Part shown: piece after piece, positions 1 through 5,842 of the stretch
Position numbering within the stretch: position 1 is the stretch's first letter
Layout: the number at the start of each line of letters is the position of its first letter
Source of the DNA: Bacillota bacterium
GTDB lineage: Bacteria; Bacillota; Sulfobacillia; Sulfobacillales; Sulfobacillaceae
Length of the DNA stretch: 6,495 bases
Assembly (NCBI GenBank): GCA_021820675.1
Contig: JAKADI010000101.1
Span: 1 to 6,495 of the forward strand
Direction of reading: 5' to 3'
Position numbers and translations under genes: made by a program
The notes under the pieces: model-generated
The model's database searches: none
Told to the model about the DNA's origin: nothing
Seen by the model: the letters and a program-made list of their open reading frames with translations, nothing else

Positions 1-629
1 ACAGCTCCTTCGATGAGGGCGATCATCCGGTCCAAGAAGGTTTCGCCGGGATTGGTGGTTATTTGTACGACGATCTGGTCTGACAACACGCGCGTGCCGC
101 CGATAACGGCGCTTGTGTCACCGCCAGCGGCGCGGATGACCGGTGCTGATTCGCCAGTAATGGTTGATTCGTCGACAGAGGCCACCCCTTCGATGACGGT
201 ACCGTCGCTCGGAATAGTTTCTCCAGCGGCCACCACCACGCGATCCCCTTTTCTTAACTGGGTTCCGGCAATGGTTTGGATCTGTCCATTGGGACCAATT
301 CGGCGCGCTATGGTTTCGGTACGCGTGCTCCGTAACGCCTGGGCTTGGGCGCGTCCACGGCCTTCGGCGAGAGCTTCGGCAAAATTTGCAAAGAGTACGG
401 TCAACCATAACCAAACGGCAATTTGCATGGTGAAGCCAAAAAGAGAGGCATTGCCCTGGGCTAACAATCTGACGGCGTCAACTGTCGTAAACACACTGCC
501 AATTTCCACGACAAACATGACGGGATTATGCATCATCCAGCGGGGATTTAACTTGCGAAATGCCTCTCCAATAGCCTGCCAGATGGCCCCAGATGACAGC
601 GTTTGGGTTTTGAAATCTTGTACTGACAT
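1..629 (-). CDS. kdpB: K+-transporting P-type ATPase, catalytic subunit KdpB (N-terminal 209 residues; cut by window edge)
   Basis: KdpB hydrolyses ATP to drive K+ uptake through KdpA in the inner-membrane KdpFABC complex. Translation from the ATG at 629 stays open to the left edge, giving 209 of the roughly 680 residues usual for the family. Seen: the first membrane segments (about 35-57, starting NPVMFVVEIGS, and about 62-84), then the actuator domain with the TGES dephosphorylation loop at 158-161 and the conserved stretch GGTRVLSD (177-184) followed by NPGETFLDRM. The phosphorylated Asp (DKTG) and nucleotide domain lie outside the window. Ser161 corresponds to the TGES serine (Ser162 in E. 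coli) whose phosphorylation is known to inhibit the pump. The start follows the kdpA stop by one base (TAA-G-ATG), with a strong ribosome site inside the kdpA end, so the two genes are cotranscribed and probably coupled. Identity is near certain. Confidence 0.97.
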   Translation of the reverse strand, partial: MSVQDFKTQTLSSGAIWQAIGEAFRKLNPRWMMHNPVMFVVEIGSVFTTVDAVRLLAQGNASLFGFTMQIAVWLWLTVLFANFAEALAEGRGRAQAQALRSTRTETIARRIGPNGQIQTIAGTQLRKGDRVVVAAGETIPSDGTVIEGVASVDESTITGESAPVIRAAGGDTSAVIGGTRVLSDQIVVQITTNPGETFLDRMIALIEGA

Positions 630-630
630 C

Positions 631-2343
631 TTAGGCACCTCCTCCAAATAAATGTCCACTCCACAGAGCAAAGTGTTCCGCTAACGGTCCGAGCGCCAAC
701 GCGGGGAAGAACACTAAAGCCCCGACAATGAGTACGGTGGCGATCAGAAGACCGGCAAACATGACACCGTGGGTTGGGAACGTGCCTGCGCTCTCGGGCA
801 CTGCCTGCTTTTGGACTAGTGATCCCGCGATAGCCAGTGCGGGAATATACATCGCAAACCGGCCGAATAACATGGCCAATCCGACTGTCCAGGTGTAGAA
901 AGGCGCTGCGGCGTCTAAACCGCCGAAAGCCGATCCGTTATTGCCAACACCGGAAGAAAAGGCGTAGAGCACTTCGGATAGTCCGTGGGGACCGGGATTA
1001 AAGATGCCCGATAAACCGCCTTTGGACGTTACGGCCCAGGCTGACAGGCCCAAAATGACGAATGTAGGCACAATCATGGCTAATACGGCCATTTTTACTT
1101 CATACGACTGAATTTTCTTACCCAGGTATTCCGGGGTGCGACCGACCATCAGACCCGCCAAGAACACCGCTAAGATGGCGAACGCCAGCATCCCTAACAA
1201 GCCGACGCCCCAGGCGCCGATTATAACCTCGCCGCTCATCATGTTGAAAAGCGTTACGAGCCCGCCAATTGGGGTGAGGCTATCATTGGCTGCCGCTGTT
1301 GAACCCCACGACACAGCTGTGGTCGAGGTTTCAAACAGGGACGAAAGAGCCGGTCCGAATCGAACTTCCTTACCCTCCATGTTGGCCCCGTGGACTCCCA
1401 AGTGGGCCAAAATGGGATTTCCGGCGGCTTCTGCATGGTACATGACTAAGGTGCCGGCCAAAAACATCGCGAGCATGGCGCCTAAAATGGTCCACCCTTG
1501 CCGAGTGTCTTTGACAACCTTGCCAAAGTAATAGGTCAAACCCACCGGAATAGAAAACCCCAAAATCAGTTGCCACATCAAAGAGGCGATGTTGGCAGTT
1601 TCGTATGGGTGTCCGGCATTCATATTAAAGAATCCGCCGCCGTTGTCACCTAATTGCATGATCGCGTTCATCATGCCTACCGGTCCTTGCGCAATGGTCT
1701 GGGTACCGCCTTGCAGGGTATGAGCCGTGATGTAAGGCCCCCAGTTCTGCGGGTTGCCTAAAGCAATTAACACTAGCGCCCCGACGAAGGCGAATGGCAA
1801 GCTGATCCATAATAACGTCCGGGTGAGATCCACCCAGAAGTTACCCAATGTGTTGACATTTCGGCGAGACAGGCCTCGAATAAAGGCTAAAATCATCCCC
1901 ATGCCGGTGATGGGTGATAGAAATTGTTGAACCATTAGCATGGCCTGGGAGAAGTAGCTCATAGTGCTCTCGCCGCCATAGGCCTGCCAGTTTGTGTTAG
2001 TCATGAAACTTACTGCCGTGTTAAAAGACAGGTGAGGGCCCAGGTCCTTCATATGGGCGGGGTTGAACGGCAAGGCCGCTTGAATCCGCAATAATAGGTA
2101 CAACACCACAAAACCGATCAAGTTAAATGCCAAAATAGCCAGGAAATATTCTGTCCAGCGCATTTCGTGATCTTCGCGCACGCCTGCAACCCGGTAGACT
2201 AGGCGTTCTACGGGACGCATCACGGGGTCTATGAATGTGTGGCGCTGGTCATAGACTGCATATAGATAGAGTCCAATGGGTTTGGCTATCAAGATTAGAA
2301 CGACGACGAACACGAGAATCCCGAGGACACCGGGTACCGTCAC
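631..2343 (-). CDS. kdpA: K+-transporting ATPase, K+-binding channel-like subunit KdpA
   Basis: KdpA is the membrane subunit that selects and translocates K+ in KdpFABC. It belongs to the superfamily of K+ transporters built from four pore-loop repeats. With the GTG start at 2343 it has 570 residues, close to the usual ~560. Seen: pore loop 1 TNTNWQ at 115-120; loop 2 DNGGGFFNMN at 233-242; loop 3 GSTAAANDSLTPIGG at 347-361; loop 4 NNGSAFGGL at 468-476; and the family signature MVGRTPEYLGKKI at 399-411. About ten hydrophobic segments are spread along the protein. A GTG at 2352 would add three residues, but GAGGTGA (2349-2355) then overlaps the start. It sits five bases before the 2343 GTG, so 2343 is preferred. 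Loops 2 and 3 differ from the E. coli pattern (TNGGG, GAVNAMHDS). No kdpF was found upstream. The kdpB ATG follows one base after its stop. Confidence 0.96.
   Translation of the reverse strand: MTVPGVLGILVFVVVLILIAKPIGLYLYAVYDQRHTFIDPVMRPVERLVYRVAGVREDHEMRWTEYFLAILAFNLIGFVVLYLLLRIQAALPFNPAHMKDLGPHLSFNTAVSFMTNTNWQAYGGESTMSYFSQAMLMVQQFLSPITGMGMILAFIRGLSRRNVNTLGNFWVDLTRTLLWISLPFAFVGALVLIALGNPQNWGPYITAHTLQGGTQTIAQGPVGMMNAIMQLGDNGGGFFNMNAGHPYETANIASLMWQLILGFSIPVGLTYYFGKVVKDTRQGWTILGAMLAMFLAGTLVMYHAEAAGNPILAHLGVHGANMEGKEVRFGPALSSLFETSTTAVSWGSTAAANDSLTPIGGLVTLFNMMSGEVIIGAWGVGLLGMLAFAILAVFLAGLMVGRTPEYLGKKIQSYEVKMAVLAMIVPTFVILGLSAWAVTSKGGLSGIFNPGPHGLSEVLYAFSSGVGNNGSAFGGLDAAAPFYTWTVGLAMLFGRFAMYIPALAIAGSLVQKQAVPESAGTFPTHGVMFAGLLIATVLIVGALVFFPALALGPLAEHFALWSGHLFGGGA
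636..645 (-). promoter_or_regulatory. kdpB ribosome binding site embedded in the kdpA C-terminus
   Basis: On the minus strand GGAGGAGGTG ends seven bases before the kdpB ATG at 629. The same bases encode the last glycines of KdpA (ending Gly-Gly-Gly-Ala-stop), so the KdpA tail is partly dictated by the Shine-Dalgarno sequence. It fixes the kdpB start. Confidence 0.85.
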
Positions 2344-2348
2344 ACAAC

Positions 2349-2355
2349 TCACCTC
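2349..2355 (-). promoter_or_regulatory. kdpA ribosome binding site (decides start)
   Basis: On the minus strand GAGGTGA matches the 16S anti-Shine-Dalgarno end and lies five bases before GTG at 2343. It overlaps the alternative in-frame GTG at 2350-2352, making that one an unlikely start. Confidence 0.6.
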
Positions 2356-2372
2356 ATTTTGGAAATGCTGAA

Positions 2373-2490
2373 AAACCGTTTCATACGTTTTATATCGGTT
2401 TGGGCCGCAGCCCCCTGGTTAAGGCGGTTTAGGTTTTATTTAGCCCTTACCCAGGCATATAATCGGGCTTTAACACATGCGAGCCCAATT
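2373..2490 (-). promoter_or_regulatory. Candidate structured leader RNA of the kdp operon (four consecutive hairpins)
   Basis: Read as minus-strand RNA, the leader between the predicted transcription start (~2491) and the kdpA ribosome site folds into four consecutive hairpins. P1: AATTGGGCT (2490-2482) pairs with AGCCCGATT (2469-2461), nine pairs including one U-G wobble. P2: CCTGG-G-TAAGG (2455-2445) pairs with CCTTA-A-CCAGG (2424-2414), ten pairs around one mismatch. P3: GGGC-TGCG-GCCC (2413-2402), a C(UNCG)G-type tetraloop. P4: AAACCG (2401-2396) pairs with CGGTTT (2378-2373), followed by a short T run. AGCCC of P1 can instead pair with GGGCT at 2446-2442, which would break both P1 and P2. 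I do not recognise a known riboswitch; the conserved blocks of the ydaO c-di-AMP class are not evident. Folding was done by eye only. Confidence 0.4.
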
Positions 2491-2497
2491 CTCAGTA

Positions 2498-2503
2498 AGT
2501 ATA
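2498..2503 (-). promoter_or_regulatory. Predicted -10 box of the kdp promoter
   Basis: The minus strand reads TATACT, one base off the TATAAT consensus. The nearest -35-like hexamer, TTGACT at 2532-2527, is 23 bases upstream. That is too far for ordinary sigma-70/SigA spacing, and no good -35 sits at 17 bases. This is typical of promoters that depend on an activator bound at the -35 region, here the repeat array. The transcription start would be near 2491. Confidence 0.5.
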
Positions 2504-2527
2504 GCGGCTCAGGGAAGATGACGTGTA

Positions 2528-2571
2528 GTCAAAAAAGCGTAAAATTCTCATAAAAAAATCGTAAAAAATTC
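2528..2571 (-). repeat. Four tandem 11-bp direct repeats, probable response-regulator operator for kdp
   Basis: On the plus strand four 11-mers stand end to end: GTCAAAAAAGC (2528), GTAAAATTCTC (2539), ATAAAAAAATC (2550) and GTAAAAAATTC (2561). The T preceding each A-tract falls at 2529, 2540, 2551 and 2562, exactly 11 bases apart. On the transcribed side this is a T-tract followed by A(C/T)G. Direct repeats at 11-bp spacing upstream of an imperfect promoter are the classic arrangement for OmpR/PhoB-family activators. KdpE belongs to that family and binds a T-rich site at E. coli kdp. The array would lie at about -37 to -80 from the predicted start. Phased A-tracts can also simply bend DNA or act as an UP element. 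Confidence 0.65.
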
Positions 2572-2805
2572 GCACCTCCAACCATCTATGGTAATCGGCA
2601 TGGCGCCATAATGTCGTGAAGAGACGGGCATTCGGCTCCAAGGCGCAACCGGATCAACGTGCGGGTGCAGCGCCGTTTCAGCTTGTCCCGGAAGACAAGA
2701 CGCTGGAGCCGAAAAGGCACAGTTTCCCCAACTGAAACGATCCCTTTAATCACATCCTTGTCGTATACGGCAAGCCAAGAGTCGGCAGGATATGAGAGCA
2801 CGGCA
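2548..2805 (-). pseudogene. Remnant of a C-terminal tandem CBS module of the upstream CLC gene (frame-disrupted)
   Basis: Downstream of the clc stop, the +1 frame continues as CBS-like protein: LVGHYGDAVL, then YPADSWLAVYDKD and IKGIVSVGE, matching the end of a CBS domain (hydrophobic-Pro-acidic, then GIVS). Beyond about 2700 the original clc frame resumes with a second CBS-like segment, HVDPVAPW followed by SRHYGAMPITIDG (about 2617-2579), ending at TGA 2550-2548. So two compensating frame breaks separate this region from clc. The first is most simply one extra C in the C7 run at 2825-2831; the second lies near 2660-2700. Bacterial CLC proteins often carry a C-terminal CBS pair, which supports the reading. 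The domain assignment is from motif memory, not a profile search. Alternatives are sequencing indels in an intact gene of about 551 residues. Confidence 0.6.
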
Positions 2806-4203
2806 TCACCGTAGTGGCCGACAAGGGGGGGCTGGAAGGGATTGTTCCGGTATCCACGCGATTTCCCGGCAGTAATGCATTTGTAGGGGATCCGTGTTGT
2901 ATTCCCGCGTTAAATGTAGACCTCGTCGCGCAATTTTCTCCGTCAGAATAGAACGGGGAAGGATGAGAGAGGACAAGCCTGTAGCAATGCTAGCTGTGAC
3001 GAGAAGAGGAAGTAATGCGCCTAAATTATGGGTTAGTTCTAAAGGGAAGACGACACTGGTGAAGGGTGTTCGGGTGACACCAGAGAAAATGGCGGACATT
3101 CCCAGTAGGGCCCAAACCCCCGGGTGAGCAACATGTAAGAGTTCTCCGCCCAAACCTCCAAAACTTCCGCCAATAATGAGAATGGGCGCTAAAATACCTC
3201 CGGAAGTTCCCGATCCTAAGCCCACCACCCAAATTATCGTTTTGACGATTAACAAGGCGACGATGGTGTACACGGTCAATCGCACATTGAGTATAGCAAA
3301 GATACTCCCATATCCCACGCCCAAAGCCCGGGGAGATATTAACCCTCCTATACCGACAACTATGCCACCTAGTGCCGGCCACCACATCCAGTGTATGGGG
3401 AAGCGGCGAAATGTATCTTCCACACGGTATATAGCCCAGGTTAAGAGTACGGCCAGGAGACTGCCACTTAACCCGATGACGGTAGCGGCTCCTAAAAGCG
3501 GTGCGGTAACATGAAAAAGGGGAGTCATGGGAAACAAGGGACCGGGACCCAGGCAAACCATTCGCGTGGCATCGGCCACAGCACTAGCGATGGCAATCGG
3601 TACAAGGCTCCGGGGTTTAAATTCAAATATCAGGAGTTCGACGGCAAACAATACGGATGACACGGGTGCAGCAAAAGTTGCTGACATTCCTCCCGCTGCG
3701 CCTGCCACGAGCAGGATTCGACGTTCGATCGAAGACATGTTGAAAAATTGGGCAAACAGGGAACCGAAAGAGCCTCCAGTCATAATAATGGGGCCTTCGG
3801 CCCCAAATGGACCGCCCGATCCGATGGAAATGGCGGATGATAACGGTTTGAAGAAAGCTACCCGCGCATTGATTTGACTCTTGTTAATAAGCATTGCCTC
3901 GATGGCTTCCGGGATGCCGTGCCCTCGAATTTTTTGGGAACCATAGCGGGCCATCAGTCCAATAATTAAGGCCCCTATGATCGGAGGGAGAATACCCCAT
4001 GCGTGCAGATGATTATGCGTAGGGGTGATATAGGCGAGCGAAAGTCGTTGGTAAAAGAAAAGATTGGTAAAGAAGTCAATCATTTTTAGCAGGACAATCG
4101 CGATAAACGCGCATGTGATGCCGATGAAGAGGGCGGCAATAGATAGCCGTATAATCTGCGAACTGGTCGTAAAATCTCCTGTTTGGCGAGGTTGTGCCGT
4201 CAT
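2806..4203 (-). CDS. CLC-family chloride channel / Cl-/H+ antiporter, membrane core (C-terminus probably truncated)
   Basis: This protein moves Cl- (or another anion) across the cytoplasmic membrane. It has 465 residues from the ATG at 4203, which has AGGGAG eight bases upstream. The reading frame extends to 4473, but those 90 residues have no CLC character. Seen: GHGIP at 94-98 (selectivity-filter GSGIP position, Ser replaced by His); GSGGPFGAEGP at 128-138 with the gating glutamate Glu136; FAAP...LFAVEL at 177-190; GGILAP at 335-340 (GxFxP filter position); and SILTEKIARRG at 418-428. By hand alignment the E. coli internal proton glutamate (Glu203) is Leu190 and the central tyrosine (Tyr445) is Leu420, so channel versus antiporter cannot be decided. 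The protein ends in the junk-like tail CRPLR just after a C7 run, beyond which CBS sequence continues in another frame. It lies upstream of kdp in the same direction and diverges from the TDT gene. Confidence 0.93.
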   Translation of the reverse strand: MTAQPRQTGDFTTSSQIIRLSIAALFIGITCAFIAIVLLKMIDFFTNLFFYQRLSLAYITPTHNHLHAWGILPPIIGALIIGLMARYGSQKIRGHGIPEAIEAMLINKSQINARVAFFKPLSSAISIGSGGPFGAEGPIIMTGGSFGSLFAQFFNMSSIERRILLVAGAAGGMSATFAAPVSSVLFAVELLIFEFKPRSLVPIAIASAVADATRMVCLGPGPLFPMTPLFHVTAPLLGAATVIGLSGSLLAVLLTWAIYRVEDTFRRFPIHWMWWPALGGIVVGIGGLISPRALGVGYGSIFAILNVRLTVYTIVALLIVKTIIWVVGLGSGTSGGILAPILIIGGSFGGLGGELLHVAHPGVWALLGMSAIFSGVTRTPFTSVVFPLELTHNLGALLPLLVTASIATGLSSLILPRSILTEKIARRGLHLTREYNTDPLQMHYCREIAWIPEQSLPAPPCRPLR

Positions 4204-4229
4204 CGTCGAAGCTCCCTGTTGCGGTGATG

Positions 4230-4258
4230 TAAATATATATATCGCAATACGATGTAAA
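4230..4258 (-). promoter_or_regulatory. Candidate clc promoter
   Basis: On the minus strand TTTACA (4258-4253) and TATTTA (4235-4230) are 17 bases apart, about 30 bases before the clc ATG, giving a short leader with the AGGGAG ribosome site (4217-4212). The octamer TTTACATC occurs twice here, at 4258-4251 and 4233-4226. The intervening run of alternating TA is unusually AT-rich against its surroundings. Confidence 0.4.
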
Positions 4259-4457
4259 AAGCAAGATGCAAGGACAGGCCATGGTGAACACCGCTCGATG
4301 CAACAATGCTCTCCATACCCATGCACACAGTCCGGAACAATGCATGGCATTTGGTGTAATGATATTCGCGCTGGGTATCCAACCTGAGATTGTCCGCCAA
4401 GACTATTGAAATGGCCTGAAGGATTCTCCCGTGTTAAATTTCGCCAGGGTGTCATTC

Positions 4458-4489
4458 GATGTCTTGGTGACAATCATCACAATGTCATC
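4458..4489. repeat. Imperfect 32-bp palindrome
   Basis: The left half beginning GATGTCTTGGTGA matches the reverse complement of the right half (ending CACAATGTCATC) at 11 of 16 positions, counted by eye. It could be an operator, but it lies some 250 bases or more from either gene start, and no known binding motif is recognised. Confidence 0.2.
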
Positions 4490-4565
4490 TGTGGGGATAC
4501 CGTTAAATGAGAATATAAATTGTCGGAATATCGTGGCAGCTGAATGGATCATGGCGTTAAGAGTT

Positions 4566-4627
4566 ATGGCCAGGTAAGGCCGCCTGAGCGCGGTACCTGG
4601 TTAGCTACCGGGCACCTGAGTGGCCAT
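4566..4627. repeat. Nested inverted-repeat element (possible structured RNA or cruciform)
   Basis: Outer arms ATGGCCA (4566-4572) and TGGCCAT (4621-4627) are perfect inverted repeats enclosing 48 bases. A second perfect pair, CCAGGTA (4570-4576) and TACCTGG (4594-4600), holds an inner CCGC/GCGG stem (4580-4583, 4590-4593) around a six-base loop. The two outer options share CCA and so compete. CCTGAG also recurs at 4583-4588 and 4615-4620. There is no T run after either stem, so it is not an ordinary terminator. Confidence 0.4.
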
Positions 4628-4820
4628 CGCGACTGATATTCGAAGCATGATCGGCAGGTGCATAGGGACGAGATGGGAGATCTGGGTAGAATGCCGTCTT
4701 GTGGTGTGGTCACCGTGTTAGCAATGAGGATCCGAGTCGGAGAATAATATGTAATATTTATAAATTGCGACGACACAACATTCACGGGCTTATTTATACG
4801 ATAGATAGGCAGATCGAATG

Positions 4821-4826
4821 AGGAGG
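4821..4826 (+). promoter_or_regulatory. Ribosome binding site of the TDT gene
   Basis: AGGAGG lies eleven bases before the ATG at 4838, a slightly long spacing. A second purine run, AAGGAA, directly abuts the ATG. No other in-frame start fits better, since the next residues already lead into the conserved first membrane segment. Confidence 0.6.
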
Positions 4827-4837
4827 TCGATAAGGAA

Positions 4838-5842
4838 ATGGCGAGGAACAAGCCTCAACCGTTCTATTCCGGCTATTTTGCGGCGGTCATGGCAACGGGT
4901 ATTATATCGACAGGATTATTTTTATATCACTACCGATGGTTATCCAACACGCTGTTAGTGGTGGCCGTTTGTTTCTATCTTATTCTGTGGGCCGTTTATG
5001 TCGGTCGAACTCTTAAGACCCCTAGCGAGATGTGGAAGGATTTAATCAATCCGACAACGGCGTTCGGATTTTTGACCATCGTGGCAGGATCGAACGTTCT
5101 TGCCGTTCGGTTTCTGCTGGCTCATTGGATTACCTTGTCGGTGGCGCTAGGTATCATCGGCCTTGTAACCTGGGGCATCCTGTCTTATATGATTATGACG
5201 GCCCTCATAATAGGTCCTGCTGTCGAAGTGACGTCGGTAAATGGCGGCTGGCTTATCGCGATTGTCGCGGAACAGTCGATAGCGACGTACTTAGCGGCCA
5301 TGAGCGATCTTGTTCCGCATTATACCACGATTTTATTTTTGGTGGCGACAACATTTTGGGCGATGGGCTTGATGTTTTATTTGATTTTCATCGGATGGAT
5401 TATGAATCGCCTTCTTTTTCAGCGCATTACCTTCCATGACCTCCAGCCGCCCTATTGGATTAACATGGGCGCTACGGCTATAACGGCCTTGGCCAGTTCC
5501 CGGCTTTTGTCTATTCATGCGCATGCGGCGATTTTGTTGACATTGGCCCCCTTCTTGGAAGGAATCACGCTTATGATATGGGCGTGGGGCAGTTGGTGGA
5601 TTCCTTTGCTCATTATCCTTGGAGTGTGGAAATATTGGTGGGGTCACGAGAAAGTGGACTATCATCCTTCGCAATGGAGCATTGTCTTTCCCCTGGGGAT
5701 GTATGCCACGGCTACGACGACTATGTCCCGTATTCCCGGATTCAAGCCCTTATACTCGGTCGGGTCGGCATTTTTGTGGATAGGCGTAGGGGCGTGGATT
5801 TTAGTCGCGGGGTTGTGGGTACGCAAGGTTGCCATTCCATAA
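4838..5842 (+). CDS. TDT-family (TehA/SLAC1/Mae1-type) anion channel or C4-dicarboxylate/tellurite-resistance transporter
   Basis: This is a 334-residue, ten-helix membrane protein of the tellurite-resistance/dicarboxylate transporter family, the same fold as SLAC1 anion channels, yeast Mae1 malate transporter and Ssu1 sulfite pump. Seen: YSGYFAAVMATGIISTG at 10-26, the usual first helix; NPTTAFGFLTIVAGSNVLAVR at 71-91; NGGWLIAIVAEQSIAT at 135-150; PPYWINMGATAI at 204-215; and WSIVFPLGMYATATTTMS at 280-297, the conserved late helix. The family supports transport of small anions; the substrate (chloride, nitrate, sulfite, malate) cannot be told from sequence. The start is set by the ribosome site at 4821. 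The gene stands alone, diverging from clc, and the two may jointly handle anions. No strong terminator follows; only a weak CCATT/AATGG stem overlaps the stop. Confidence 0.9.
   Translation: MARNKPQPFYSGYFAAVMATGIISTGLFLYHYRWLSNTLLVVAVCFYLILWAVYVGRTLKTPSEMWKDLINPTTAFGFLTIVAGSNVLAVRFLLAHWITLSVALGIIGLVTWGILSYMIMTALIIGPAVEVTSVNGGWLIAIVAEQSIATYLAAMSDLVPHYTTILFLVATTFWAMGLMFYLIFIGWIMNRLLFQRITFHDLQPPYWINMGATAITALASSRLLSIHAHAAILLTLAPFLEGITLMIWAWGSWWIPLLIILGVWKYWWGHEKVDYHPSQWSIVFPLGMYATATTTMSRIPGFKPLYSVGSAFLWIGVGAWILVAGLWVRKVAIP

Larger units (their letters stand above)
4204..4837. other. Divergent intergenic region between clc and the TDT gene
   Basis: This 634-bp stretch separates two divergently transcribed genes. 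Reading frames crossing it (including the one extending clc upstream to 4473, and a minus-strand frame over 4564-4851) look like chance openings: no family motifs and no convincing starts. It contains a candidate clc promoter at its left end, an imperfect palindrome at 4458-4489, a nested inverted-repeat element at 4566-4627, and an AT-rich tract at about 4741-4800. The AT-rich tract is the likely TDT promoter area, but I could not place a confident -35/-10 pair there. Confidence 0.6.

Noticed and set aside
1136..1531. Plus-strand frame of 131 codons inside kdpA
   Set aside because: It is a shadow of kdpA codon bias on the opposite strand; all conserved KdpA motifs lie in the minus-strand frame.
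2349..2384. 11-codon leader peptide (MKRFFSISKMR) or a kdpF gene ahead of kdpA
   Set aside because: There is no Shine-Dalgarno before the ATG at 2384. It is far shorter than KdpF, has no membrane segment, and its stop merely overlaps the kdpA ribosome site.
2353..2500. ydaO-type c-di-AMP riboswitch in the kdp leader
   Set aside because: The leader is short and I cannot find the conserved GA-rich blocks of that class; the hairpin layout also differs.
2571..2620. Rho-independent terminator for clc using the T-tract at the start of the repeat array
   Set aside because: A GCGCC/GGTGC outer stem with ACCA-TAGA-TGGT inside can be drawn, but the stem is interrupted by unpaired bases on both sides. 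The T-tract is better explained as the first of four phased repeats.
2586..2801. Free-standing 71-codon gene starting at GTG 2801 on the minus strand
   Set aside because: Its first ~30 residues read as the continuation of the clc C-terminus in another frame, and no ribosome site precedes the GTG, so it is treated as part of the disrupted CBS module. Its last ~40 residues look like out-of-frame sequence.
4204..4473. Extending the clc reading frame upstream by 90 codons to 4473
   Set aside because: The added residues are cysteine- and proline-rich with no CLC features, and the ATG at 4203 has a well-placed AGGGAG. The promoter-like TTTACA/TATTTA pair also lies inside the extension.
4564..4851. 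Minus-strand 95-codon frame overlapping the TDT start
   Set aside because: It begins inside the TDT gene, antisense to its ribosome site, has no motif, and its composition is unlike a protein.
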